A DNA stretch of 54,824 bases from Armatimonadota bacterium (GTDB lineage Bacteria; Armatimonadota; Armatimonadia; Armatimonadales; Armatimonadaceae). This document shows positions 15,225 to 26,945 of the stretch, in pieces (position 1 is the stretch's first letter; every line of letters begins with the position of its first letter). The notes beneath the pieces were generated by a model. The model saw only the letters and a program-made list of their open reading frames with translations, had not been told where the DNA came from and did no database searches. Both the position numbers and the translations under genes were made by a program. The stretch covers positions 1 to 54,824 of the forward strand of contig JAPLCP010000127.1 in the NCBI GenBank assembly GCA_026392155.1, given 5' to 3'.

Positions 15225-17144
15225 ATGCGACGCCTCCTTGCCTTCTTTGTGGTCGCGCTCGTCGGAGTGTCCAGCGCCTTTGCCACGCCGCAAAAGCCGA
15301 CCCTCACGGCAACTGTCGCACCGACTCCCGCGCGACCCGGTGAGTTTGCCACGGTGACGATCTCGGCGAAGCTTATTGGTGGGACACACATCTATGGCCT
15401 CGCTGCCGATGAGAGTCTCTTCACTCCAACGAGTGTGACCGTTGAGGGCAAGGGGATCACGGCTGCCGGACAGCCCACGGAGTCCAAGACAGAGCCGTTT
15501 TATAGCACCGCAGATAAAGCAACCGTGGGAGTGCACGGCCACGAGGCGACATTTACGCAAGCCATTCAGGTTGATGCGAGTGCTACACCCGGCACTCTGC
15601 CACTTAAAGTCTCCGTGCGCTACCAGGCATGCGATGATTCCGGGTGCCTGCCCCCGACCACGGAAGAAATCAAACTGGAGCCACTAACCGTTGAAGCCGG
15701 AGCCGTACGCGCTGAGTTTGCCTCCCCCGGCTCGCTGGGGCTCGCCACCCCCTCCGGCTCCGCGACGGGGGGCGAAAGCGCTCCGACGGGTTTGCTGGCG
15801 TTTATCTTGACGGCGTTTGGAGCGGGGCTACTGGCGCTCATTACTCCCTGTGTCTTTCCGATGATCCCCGTGACGTTTGCCTACTTTACCAAAGTGGCGA
15901 CGGCTAAAGGCAGCGAGAGCCCCGCCGCGGTGAATCGGACGATCTTACAGCTTGCGAGTCTCTACTGCATCGGGATTATCGTCAGTTTTGTGATCTTTGG
16001 CTTTATTACTGCCGTTACGGTCGGTGCGGCGGGAGCGACAAGCTTTGCGGCCAATCCGATGGTGAATGTCGGTTTTGGACTGATCTTTATCGGGTTTGGG
16101 TTGGCACTGCTCGAAGTCGTGGAGCTAAAGCTTCCTAGTAAAGTCCAGCAGCTCACCGGAGCGGGCCGCAAGACGGGCGGCTATCTGGGCGTGTTTTTGC
16201 TGGGGCTGACCTTTGTGATCGCCAGCTTCACCTGTGCTGCGCCGTTTGTAGGAACCGTGATGGTGCTCGCCGCAAAGGGGGGAGATGCGTGGCGTGCGGT
16301 TCTAGGGATGGGAGTCTTTGCCACGGCGCTTGCGTTGCCGTTCTTTCTGCTTGCGCTCTTTCCGAGCTTGCTGAAAAAACTCCCCAAGTCGGGCGACTGG
16401 CTCACGACGATTAAAGGCGTGATGGGCTTCTTAGAATTAGCGGCTGCTGTCAAGTTCTTCTCCAACGCCGATCTTGTCTGGGACTGGAATCTCTTTACGG
16501 TGCCTTTCTGCCTGGCACTCTACACGGTGGTATTCTTTGGGTGTGGCCTCTGGCTGATCGGAAAGCTCTACGTGGGCTTCAACACGCCACAGGACAAGCC
16601 CACAGTGCCGCGTCGCATCTGGTCGGGGCTCTTTATCGCGGCAGCGCTCTACAGCCTCTACGGGACATCGGGTCGTCCTCTGCACCCTCTGACCTCGGGC
16701 TTCCTCCCTCCTGCCGATCACACAGGGTTTGGGAGCCACAAGGGCGTTAACGAGCTGGACTGGGAGCGGGATCTGGAGAAAGCCAAGACGATTGCCCGTG
16801 AGAGTGGCAAGCGCCTGGTGATCGACTTCACGGGCCATACGTGTACCAACTGCCGTGATGTCGAGACGCGCGTCTTCCCCGAAGTGGCGGTGAAGACGGA
16901 GCTAGAGAAGCTGGTTCGGGTGCGACTCTACACCGACGGGGGCAAGTATGCTTCGCAGGCGGAGGGTAAGGCCAACGCGGATCTCGCGCTGAAGCTCTTT
17001 GACAACTTGGTCAATCCTCTCTATGCCGTGATTGATGCCGATGGGAATCTCATCGCAAAAGCGGACTATAATCTCGCCAAAGATCCGGTGAAGATGGCCG
17101 AGTGGCTCAAGAATGCTGGTGGGGTAACCACTGCTCGCCGGTGA
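15225..17144 (+). CDS. dsbD: thiol:disulfide interchange protein DsbD
   Basis: A 639-residue inner-membrane protein that moves reducing power from cytoplasmic thioredoxin to the periplasm. Order: signal peptide (1-22), alpha domain with QACDDSGCLPP (near 140-150), then an eight-helix beta domain (about 185-480) with the paired cysteines in PCVFPMIPVT and SFTCAAPFVG. A gamma thioredoxin-like domain follows with CTNC in DFTGHTCTNCRDVE. All three redox pairs are present. It follows the free alpha-domain gene by two bases. trxA lies 12.5 kb away in the same orientation. Confidence 0.95.
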   Translation: MRRLLAFFVVALVGVSSAFATPQKPTLTATVAPTPARPGEFATVTISAKLIGGTHIYGLAADESLFTPTSVTVEGKGITAAGQPTESKTEPFYSTADKATVGVHGHEATFTQAIQVDASATPGTLPLKVSVRYQACDDSGCLPPTTEEIKLEPLTVEAGAVRAEFASPGSLGLATPSGSATGGESAPTGLLAFILTAFGAGLLALITPCVFPMIPVTFAYFTKVATAKGSESPAAVNRTILQLASLYCIGIIVSFVIFGFITAVTVGAAGATSFAANPMVNVGFGLIFIGFGLALLEVVELKLPSKVQQLTGAGRKTGGYLGVFLLGLTFVIASFTCAAPFVGTVMVLAAKGGDAWRAVLGMGVFATALALPFFLLALFPSLLKKLPKSGDWLTTIKGVMGFLELAAAVKFFSNADLVWDWNLFTVPFCLALYTVVFFGCGLWLIGKLYVGFNTPQDKPTVPRRIWSGLFIAAALYSLYGTSGRPLHPLTSGFLPPADHTGFGSHKGVNELDWERDLEKAKTIARESGKRLVIDFTGHTCTNCRDVETRVFPEVAVKTELEKLVRVRLYTDGGKYASQAEGKANADLALKLFDNLVNPLYAVIDADGNLIAKADYNLAKDPVKMAEWLKNAGGVTTARR

Positions 17145-17150
17145 TAGAAT
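17145..17150 (+). promoter_or_regulatory. -10 hexamer for leaderless transcription of metH
   Basis: TAGAAT directly after the dsbD stop codon and six bases before the metH ATG. No Shine-Dalgarno and no cobalamin or SAM riboswitch fit in this 12-bp gap. Confidence 0.5.
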
Positions 17151-17156
17151 AGCGGC

Positions 17157-20795
<3,639 letters not shown>

Positions 20796-20825
20796 TAAAT
20801 TTCGCTCTCTGCATTGTTTCTAACC

Positions 20826-20831
20826 TAGAAT
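20826..20831 (+). promoter_or_regulatory. candidate -10 element before a short ORF
   Basis: TAGAAT, ten bases before a strong GGAGGAGAG ribosome site. It lies 31 bp after metH and upstream of the short ORF at 20855 and the oxidoreductase operon at 20993. Confidence 0.4.
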
Positions 20832-20854
20832 CGAAATGTAGGAGGAGAGTCGAG

Positions 20855-20968
20855 ATGCGTAGTGGACTCCAGCCGCTCGGAGGCCCGATTCATGGCTATC
20901 GAGCTGTAATGGCAGGGCGAACCCTAATCGCGGTGGGTTCCCTAGGGGCGGGATCAGGAGGGATGTGA
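20855..20968 (+). CDS. possible small protein or leader peptide (37 aa)
   Basis: A 37-codon frame with ATG, preceded by GGAGGAGAG at 20841-20849, one of the best ribosome sites in the window, and by a -10-like TAGAAT at 20826. The product (start MRSGLQPLGGPIHGYRAVMA, end Gly/Ser-rich) has no recognised motif and no membrane segment. It ends 24 bp before the oxidoreductase gene, so it may be a real small protein, a leader peptide, or simply the 5' untranslated region of the operon. The strong site is the only support. Confidence 0.35.
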   Translation: MRSGLQPLGGPIHGYRAVMAGRTLIAVGSLGAGSGGM

Positions 20969-20992
20969 GCTCTCAAGCCCGAATCTATCGAC

Positions 20993-21886
20993 ATGATACG
21001 AATTGGGCTGGTGGATTTTGACACGTCGCATGTGGAGGCATTTACCCAGCGCCTCAATCATGTCGCGATTGCTGAGAGTGAGTGGGTGGATGGCGCGAGA
21101 GTCGTGGCGGGCTGTCCCGGCGACTCCAAGATCATGCCCGAGCGGATTCCTGGCTATGCTGAGAAGCTAAAAAGCTTCGGTGTGGAACTGGTCGAGAAAC
21201 CAACGGACTTGATTGGCAAGATAGACGCCGTGATGATCGAGTCGCAGCAGGGCTCGCGCCACCTGGAGCGCGCCAAGCCGTTTCTGGAGGCGGGCATTCC
21301 AACCTTTGTGGATAAGCCCTTTGCCGGGAGCCTGCGCGAGGCGGATGCGATGATTGCGCTGGCGCAGAAGCACAACACGCCGCTCATGAGCTGCTCGTCG
21401 CTGCGCTACGATCCGCAGATTACGGCGGCGCTGGGCAAACAATCCGAGCTGGGCAAGCTTCTCTCGGTTGAGGTCTGGGGGCCGTGCGCCCTCCACGACG
21501 GCAACCCCGGCCTGCTCCACTACGGCATCCATGGGGTCGAGATGCTCTACACCCTTCTCGGACCGGGCTGTGTTGAGGTACAATCCTGGCGCACCGAACC
21601 CGGCGAGGTTCTCATGGCCCGCTGGCCGAGTGGGCACCTCTCGACCCTGCGGGGAATCCGTGCGGGGCAGTACGGCTTTGGCTTTGTCGCGCACTACGAG
21701 AAAGGCAACTTGCCCTTCACGATCACCGGGTCGGCGTACTACCGCGAGATGCTCAAGGCAATCGTCGGGATGTTCCAGACTAAGAAACCAGTGATTCCCT
21801 ATGCCGAGCAGCGTGAGATCATGGCCTTCATTGAGGCCGCCGACAAGAGTGCCCTGCTTGGGGGAAAGCTCCAGAAAGTTAGCTAA
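20993..21886 (+). CDS. Gfo/Idh/MocA-family oxidoreductase
   Basis: A 297-residue NAD(P)-dependent sugar/polyol-type dehydrogenase. The Rossmann start is unusual (IGLVDFDTSHVEAF instead of a GxGxxG loop), which recurs in one subgroup of the family. The catalytic-region motif VDKPFA (near 105) and the later LHYGIHGVEML helix, which would supply the active-site His, are present. The C-terminal beta-sheet domain is complete. The stop codon directly abuts the GTG of the aldehyde dehydrogenase, so the genes form one operon. Substrate unknown. Confidence 0.88.
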   Translation: MIRIGLVDFDTSHVEAFTQRLNHVAIAESEWVDGARVVAGCPGDSKIMPERIPGYAEKLKSFGVELVEKPTDLIGKIDAVMIESQQGSRHLERAKPFLEAGIPTFVDKPFAGSLREADAMIALAQKHNTPLMSCSSLRYDPQITAALGKQSELGKLLSVEVWGPCALHDGNPGLLHYGIHGVEMLYTLLGPGCVEVQSWRTEPGEVLMARWPSGHLSTLRGIRAGQYGFGFVAHYEKGNLPFTITGSAYYREMLKAIVGMFQTKKPVIPYAEQREIMAFIEAADKSALLGGKLQKVS

Positions 21887-23245
21887 GTGAGTTTGTTACC
21901 TATCATCAACCCCGCAACCGGGCAAGCCATCACCACGGTTCCCGCCGGAAGCGCCTTAGATATTGACCATGCCGTGCAAAAAGCACAAGCCGCATTCGAT
22001 GGCGAGTGGGGCCACTCTGCACCCCGTGACCGAACCGCTGCCTTGCAAAAGCTCGCCGCCGCGATGCGTGAGAACGCAGAGGAGCTGGCGCAGCTGGAGT
22101 GCGCCAATGTAGGCAAGCCTATCGGCTCAGCCCGTGGCGAGATCGGCTACGCCGCGCGGGTTCTCGACTACTACGCAGGCCTTACTTCTACCGCACGCGG
22201 CGAGACGGTTGGGCTGTCTGGCGGGTTGGGGTTGACCCTGCGCGAGCCGCTTGGGGTATGCGGCTTGATTGTTCCGTGGAACTTTCCGCTGGTCATCACC
22301 CTCTGGAAGCTCGCGCCCGCGCTGGCGATGGGCAACACGGCGGTGATCAAGCCCGCCGAGTGGACCCCGCTGACGGTGCTGAGACTAGCGGAGCTCGCCA
22401 AAGATATCTTGCCCGAAGGCGTGCTGAACGTCATCACGGGCACGGGAGCCGAAGCGGGCGCGGCGCTGGTGGCGCATCCGGGCGTTCGCAAGATCTCCTT
22501 CACCGGCTCGACCACTACCGGTCGTGCGATCATGGCCTCGGCGGCCCAGACTGTCAAGCGCGTTTCGTTGGAGCTAGGTGGCAAGTCGGCCAGCATTGTC
22601 TTTGCTGATGCGGATTTAGACAAAGCTGCAGGCTCGGTGATGAGTGTCTTTGATAACACGGGCCAGGACTGCTGCGCCCGGAGCCGCTACTTAGTGGAGA
22701 AATCCATCTATGCCGACTTTGTCGAGCGCTTTGTCGAGAACTCCAAGAAACTCATTGTGGGCGATCCGCTCGCTGAAGGCACCGATCTGGGGCCGCTGGT
22801 CGCCGCTGCCCACCGGGAGCGCGTCCATGGCTTTGTGGAGCGCGCAGGCATCAAGCCGCTGATCGGGGGCGAGAAGCTCGACGGCCCCGGCTGCTTCTAC
22901 GCTCCGACCGTCTTTACTGGAATCGCACCCGATGCCGAACTGGCTCAAGCCGAGGTCTTTGGTCCGGTCGTGACAATCCTCCCATTTTCCGACGAAGCTG
23001 AGGCAATTGCGCTTGCCAATAGTACGCTCTACGGCCTCTCCGGCTCGCTCTGGACCACCGACGCCGCCCGCGCGATGCGGGTCGCCCGCGCCGTGCGAAC
23101 CGGTGCGCTCTCGGTGAACTCGTCGAGCAGTGTCCACCTAGAGCTGCCCTTCGGTGGCTACGGCCAGAGTGGTCTCGGGCGTGAGCTAGGGCCACAGGCA
23201 CTCGATGCCTACAGCGAAATCAAATCAGTTTATTGGGCGGAGTAA
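21887..23245 (+). CDS. NAD(P)-dependent aldehyde dehydrogenase
   Basis: A 452-residue ALDH superfamily enzyme that oxidises an aldehyde to an acid. It has PWNFPL, the cofactor loop FTGSTTTG, the general base Glu in LELGGKSA and the catalytic Cys in GQDCCARSR. The C-terminal PFGGYGQSGLGRELG is typical of betaine-aldehyde and aminobutyraldehyde-type members. At 452 residues it is slightly short at the N-terminus compared with the usual 475-500, but no upstream start exists because the GTG follows the preceding stop directly. The neighbouring glutamine-synthetase-like gene makes a gamma-glutamyl-aminoaldehyde a possible substrate; this is inference. Confidence 0.93.
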   Translation: MSLLPIINPATGQAITTVPAGSALDIDHAVQKAQAAFDGEWGHSAPRDRTAALQKLAAAMRENAEELAQLECANVGKPIGSARGEIGYAARVLDYYAGLTSTARGETVGLSGGLGLTLREPLGVCGLIVPWNFPLVITLWKLAPALAMGNTAVIKPAEWTPLTVLRLAELAKDILPEGVLNVITGTGAEAGAALVAHPGVRKISFTGSTTTGRAIMASAAQTVKRVSLELGGKSASIVFADADLDKAAGSVMSVFDNTGQDCCARSRYLVEKSIYADFVERFVENSKKLIVGDPLAEGTDLGPLVAAAHRERVHGFVERAGIKPLIGGEKLDGPGCFYAPTVFTGIAPDAELAQAEVFGPVVTILPFSDEAEAIALANSTLYGLSGSLWTTDAARAMRVARAVRTGALSVNSSSSVHLELPFGGYGQSGLGRELGPQALDAYSEIKSVYWAE

Positions 23246-23249
23246 AACG

Positions 23250-24563
23250 ATGACACGAGAAGAACTGGAACGAAAAGTTGCCACGGACGAGATCGACACG
23301 GTGCTGGCTGTGATGCCCGATCTCTACGGCCGCCTGCTGGGCAAGCGCCTCACGGGGCATTATTTTCTGGAGCACGTGATTGATGACGGCATGCATGTCT
23401 GTGACTACTTGCTGGCGTGCGACATGGAGATGGATCCAGTCCCCGGCTATGCCTTTACCAACTGGGAGCGTGGCTACGGCGACCTGCATGTCCACCCCGA
23501 TCTGAGCACCCTGCGGCGCGCCGCCTGGCTGGAGAAAACTGCCATCGTGCTCTGCGATGCCCACGCCAGTATCGCCCCGCGCACCATGCTCCAGACCCAG
23601 CTTACCAAGCTCAAAGCCCGCGGCCTAAAGGCGATGGGCGGCACGGAGATCGAGCTGTATGTCTTCGACGAGAGCTACGATGCTTTGCGTGAGAAGCACT
23701 ACGCCGCCCCTAAGACTGCGGGGCGCTATATCGAGGACTACCATATCTTCCAGGGGACGAAAGAAGAGGCACTGGTCGGCGCGATCCGGCGGGCGCTCGA
23801 TGCCAGTGAGGTGCCCATTGAGTCCAGCAAGGGCGAGTGGGGGCCGGGTCAGCAAGAGATCAATTTATTGTTCTGCGAGGCGCTGGAGCAGGCCGACCGC
23901 AACGCACTCTACAAACACGCAGCCAAGGAGATCGCCTGGCAGCAGGGCAAGGCCGTGACGTTCATGGCCAAGTGGGACGAGACTCTGGCAGGCTCTAGCA
24001 TGCACGTGCATCTCTCCCTTTGGAACCAAGACGGCACCAATGCCTTTGGCGACGAGAGCTTCTTTCTGAACTTCCTGGGCGGCATGATGCACCATGCGCG
24101 GGCGATTACGGCGTTCTTTGCGCCCAATGTCGCCAGCTATAAGCGCTACCAGGCAGGCTCATTTGCTCCGACCAGTATCGCCTGGTGCCGCGACAACCGC
24201 ACGGCTGGCTTCCGCGTAGTCGGCTCAGGCAAGTCCCTGCGCATCGAGTGCCGTATCCCCGGCGCCGATGCCAACCCGTATCTGGTCTACACTGCGCTGA
24301 TCGCCGCAGGCCTTGATGGGGTGGATAACCAAATCGCTCCACCACCGCTTTTTGAGGGTGATGTCTACGAAGCCAATAACTTGCCCCGCGTGCCAGCCTA
24401 TCTGCGTGAGGCGATTCATGAGTTCGAGAAGAGCGACTTCCCCGCCCGCGCCTTTGGGCCGGAGATAGTCACCCACTACTCCCACTTCTGGCGCACCGAG
24501 CAGCGCAAGTTCGATGAAGTGGTCACCGATTGGGAAAAGAAACGGTTTTTTGAGAGGATTTAG
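23250..24563 (+). CDS. glutamine synthetase-like ligase (PuuA/GlnA-related)
   Basis: A 437-residue member of the glutamine synthetase superfamily. It has the beta-grasp N-domain and the catalytic domain with GTEIELYVFD, GPGQQEINLLF, the glutamate-binding His region SSMHVHLSLW and RIECRIPGADANPYL. It lacks the C-terminal adenylylation segment of classical GlnA, and the family is used for amine gamma-glutamylation (PuuA, GlnA3/4) as well as nitrogen assimilation. The neighbouring aldehyde dehydrogenase and SDR support an amine-breakdown role, but no PuuB or PuuD partner is present. The ATG lies four bases after the ALDH stop; an upstream in-frame start would overlap it. Confidence 0.88.
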   Translation: MTREELERKVATDEIDTVLAVMPDLYGRLLGKRLTGHYFLEHVIDDGMHVCDYLLACDMEMDPVPGYAFTNWERGYGDLHVHPDLSTLRRAAWLEKTAIVLCDAHASIAPRTMLQTQLTKLKARGLKAMGGTEIELYVFDESYDALREKHYAAPKTAGRYIEDYHIFQGTKEEALVGAIRRALDASEVPIESSKGEWGPGQQEINLLFCEALEQADRNALYKHAAKEIAWQQGKAVTFMAKWDETLAGSSMHVHLSLWNQDGTNAFGDESFFLNFLGGMMHHARAITAFFAPNVASYKRYQAGSFAPTSIAWCRDNRTAGFRVVGSGKSLRIECRIPGADANPYLVYTALIAAGLDGVDNQIAPPPLFEGDVYEANNLPRVPAYLREAIHEFEKSDFPARAFGPEIVTHYSHFWRTEQRKFDEVVTDWEKKRFFERI

Positions 24564-24566
24564 GAT

Positions 24567-25340
24567 ATGCGTTTAGCAGGAAAAGTAGCGCTGATTACCG
24601 GCGCAGGTTCAGGAATTGGGCGGCAGGCCGCCCTGCGTTTTGCCCAGGAGGGCGCGAAGATTGTGGTGGTGGACCTGAACTTGACCGCCGCCGAGGAGAC
24701 CGTCGGGCTGGTGAAGGAGCAGGGAGGGGAGGCCATCGCCACCCGCGCCGATGTCTCCAAGGCCGCCGACTCCGCCGCGATGGTGGCCCTTGCCGAGGAG
24801 ACCTACGGGGCACTGCATGTTCTCTTCAACAACGCGGGTATCTCCCACGCAGACGACGACAATGCGGAGACGACCGAGGAGGGTGTCTGGGACCTGACGT
24901 TTGATGTGAATGTCAAGGGCGTCTTCTTTGGCTGCAAGTACGGCATCCCCGCGATTCGCCGCGCGGGTGGCGGCTCGATCATCAATACCGCATCGTTTGT
25001 GGCCGTCCTCGGGGCCGCGACGCCGCAGCTTGCCTACACGGCCAGCAAGGGCGCGGTGCTCTCGATGACCCGTGAGCTGGCAACCATCCACGCCCGTGAG
25101 GGAATCCGGGTCAATGCCCTCTGCCCCGGCCCACTCCGCACCGAGCTCTTGATGAAGTACCTCAACACGGAAGAAAAGCGTCAGCGCCGCCTCGTGCACA
25201 TCCCCATGGGTCGCTTCGGTGAGGCCGTCGAGATCGCCAACGCCGCCCTCTTCCTCGCCTCCGACGAGGCGTCGTTTACCACCGGCGCGACCTTCCTGGT
25301 GGACGGTGGCATCACGGCGGCATATGTGACTCCGGAATAA
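24567..25340 (+). CDS. short-chain dehydrogenase/reductase
   Basis: A 257-residue classical SDR. The cofactor loop TGAGSGIG (residues 11-18), an Asp at the end of the second strand (VVDLN, favouring NAD), NNAGIS, and the active-site Ser and YTASK pair are all present. The C-terminus has the usual VDGGITAAY. It follows the ligase gene by three bases; GAGAGGA at the end of that gene is its ribosome site. It is the last gene of the four-gene operon. Substrate unknown. Confidence 0.92.
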   Translation: MRLAGKVALITGAGSGIGRQAALRFAQEGAKIVVVDLNLTAAEETVGLVKEQGGEAIATRADVSKAADSAAMVALAEETYGALHVLFNNAGISHADDDNAETTEEGVWDLTFDVNVKGVFFGCKYGIPAIRRAGGGSIINTASFVAVLGAATPQLAYTASKGAVLSMTRELATIHAREGIRVNALCPGPLRTELLMKYLNTEEKRQRRLVHIPMGRFGEAVEIANAALFLASDEASFTTGATFLVDGGITAAYVTPE

Positions 25341-25391
25341 CGGGCGGCGTTTGTATTCGGGCGGCGTTTGTATTCGGGCGGCGTTTGTGTT
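25341..25391. repeat. 17-bp tandem repeat, three copies
   Basis: Unit CGGGCGGCGTTTGTATT repeated at 25341, 25358 and 25375, the third with one A-to-G change, then a partial CGGGC. It starts at the first base after the SDR stop codon. Confidence 0.95.
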
Positions 25392-25457
25392 CGGGCACGT
25401 AAACGAGCCCGCTGTTGCGGCAAGACCCATGAATGGGCCTGGGAGTAGTGAGCTGTG

Positions 25458-25976
25458 ATGGAGGAGATTTGACTACGGTTTGAGGGATGGCTCGAGCAAA
25501 ATGCGCCAGAGCTATTTCGGACGCTGGCTCCTCCGGCCACAGAGGCAGAGCTTGGGGAGGCCGAGCGTGCGCTCGGTTTCCCGCTCCCCCCAGATGCGGT
25601 TTGGCGGCGGCACGATGGTTCTGGCGAGGTGCTTTCCTATGGCTGTTTTTGCGGTTTGCAGGAAGCTATTGAGGAGCGAGACTCTCACCTTGAGTATTAT
25701 GAAGGCTGGAATCCTCACTGGCTTCCGATCGCTGTCAATGGAGGTGGGGACTGTAGCTACCTAGACCTGGATGAGAACTCGCCTGTTTTCGGCCAGGTAG
25801 TAGGCTTCGTACACGACGACATCTGCGACCCTATTGACAGTGCAGAAGGAACGTTTGCGGCGTGGCTGGAGCGCTGGGTAGCGGAGCTAGAGCGTGGCGA
25901 CTCCTACTATGACGCCGACAGCCATCGTTTTCGGCGATCTGGCGAGTGGCTCTTCGCCGACGCACCAGACCGCTAA
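25458..25976 (+). pseudogene. SMI1/KNR4 (SUKH) family protein gene with early TGA
   Basis: From the ATG at 25458 the frame reads MEEI, then TGA at 25470-25472, then LRFEGWLEQNAPELF and on to a complete SUKH-like protein of about 172 codons. Family features include PPATEAELGEAERALGFPLP, a WRRHDGSGE turn, WNPHWLPIAVNGGGD and CSYLDLD. Related proteins commonly have Trp where the TGA stands, so one TGG-to-TGA change explains it. No ATG, GTG or TTG follows in frame until the GTG at 25629, inside the conserved core. SUKH proteins often act as immunity proteins to toxins, but no toxin gene is nearby. Broken gene, or read-through, or a base-call error. Confidence 0.65.
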
Positions 25977-25979
25977 TTC

Positions 25980-26040
25980 CTCTCCCCTCCTTTCCCCTTC
26001 CTCCCAGGATTGGGAGGAGGGGCAGGGGGAGGAGGGTAGA
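25980..26040. repeat. GGGGAGG-rich imperfect inverted repeat (REP-like)
   Basis: A pyrimidine-rich arm runs into CTCCCA, then GGAT, then TGGGAG and a purine-rich arm. The core pairs over about nine bases. It lies between the SUKH gene and the convergent PhyH gene. A compositionally similar element is at 31330-31383. Confidence 0.45.
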
Positions 26041-26046
26041 GGAGGG

Positions 26047-26874
26047 CTACGGCTTGAGAACCACCCCGTTTTCCATCACCGTGGGGAAGAAGTCGCCTTT
26101 TAGCTCTTCGCCGGGCTGGACGGTGATATGGTGCTCGACCAGGTGCTCCTTGCCGGGCTCTTTCTCGTAGCGCGTCCAGCCGGGCATGTAGTGGACGGCG
26201 ATGGCGGGGCGTGGGCGCTCCGTGCGGTTGACGGGCGCTCCGTGCCAGGTGAGGCAGTGGTGGAAGACCACGCCGCCTGCCTTGACGGGCTGGGGAACCA
26301 CCTCGACCGTCTCGCCCTCCGGAATCCACTCCGGCTTGTAGTCCGGGCCCCAGACGCTCTCATCGGTGATCGTGCCGATCGTGCCGCCGTTTTTTGGGCC
26401 CCACTTGTAGCTGCCCTTCACCATGCTCATACAGCCATTGGCCTCGTCAGCGTCTTCCAGCGCGACCCAGGCACTGATCAGATCGGCAGGCTGGATAATG
26501 GGCCAGTAGGGGTGGTCCTGGTGCCACGTGGTCGGGCCACCCACTTTTGCGGGCTTCTCTTGCATCTGGTCGTGCCAGACCCGAACCGTATCCGTCCCCA
26601 TCAGCTCCGAGATAATCTTGACGATCTTCTCGTTGTAGAGATGTTGCCGAAACGCCTCCTCGGCCTGGAACATATTGACGATCTGGGTGACCACGAAGCC
26701 TTTGTCTTGGCCCCAGGAGATATTACGGTTGGACTCGGCTGCCTGCGGGGACGTCCCGGACTTGCAGCGGGCCAGTGCCTCGCGTAGACCTGCCGTTTCT
26801 TCGGGAGTGAGCACGGGGCCGTAGTTCAAGTAGCCGTTTTCGCGGAAAGACGCGACCTGTTCTTCAGTGAGCAT
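26047..26874 (-). CDS. phytanoyl-CoA dioxygenase (PhyH) family protein
   Basis: A 275-residue Fe(II)/2-oxoglutarate-dependent oxygenase-like protein. The iron-binding HxD is in WHQDHPYWP and the distal His is in CLTWHGAPVNRTERPR, whose Arg would hold 2-oxoglutarate. A conserved GGPTTWHQDH segment precedes. Such proteins hydroxylate small molecules, and in Armatimonadota and Planctomycetes they commonly sit beside AraC regulators. Here an AraC gene is divergent, 71 bp away, so it probably controls this gene. A weak -10 (TACTAA) lies five bases before the ATG. Substrate unknown. Confidence 0.92.
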   Translation of the reverse strand: MLTEEQVASFRENGYLNYGPVLTPEETAGLREALARCKSGTSPQAAESNRNISWGQDKGFVVTQIVNMFQAEEAFRQHLYNEKIVKIISELMGTDTVRVWHDQMQEKPAKVGGPTTWHQDHPYWPIIQPADLISAWVALEDADEANGCMSMVKGSYKWGPKNGGTIGTITDESVWGPDYKPEWIPEGETVEVVPQPVKAGGVVFHHCLTWHGAPVNRTERPRPAIAVHYMPGWTRYEKEPGKEHLVEHHITVQPGEELKGDFFPTVMENGVVLKP

Positions 26875-26879
26875 AGACG

Positions 26880-26885
26880 TTAGTA
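26880..26885 (-). promoter_or_regulatory. weak -10-like hexamer before phyH
   Basis: TACTAA on the minus strand, five bases upstream of the ATG. It deviates at the last base from TANNNT. Confidence 0.3.
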
Positions 26886-26924
26886 TGCAGGAATTTGGTT
26901 TTCCTATCCAGAACCTCTACGGTG

Positions 26925-26930
26925 TAAACT
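26925..26930 (+). promoter_or_regulatory. extended -10 for the AraC-family gene
   Basis: TGTAAACT (extended -10) lies 15 bases before the ATG at 26946, leaving room for a leader of only about nine bases and no ribosome site. Confidence 0.4.
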
Positions 26931-26945
26931 TGTAGGTTTCCGGTA

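Noticed and set aside
17145-17156. Cobalamin or SAM riboswitch before metH
   Set aside because: Only 12 bp separate dsbD and metH, with a -10 box in them, so no riboswitch fits.
25341-25391. CRISPR array
   Set aside because: The 17-bp units are directly adjacent with no spacers and no cas gene is present.
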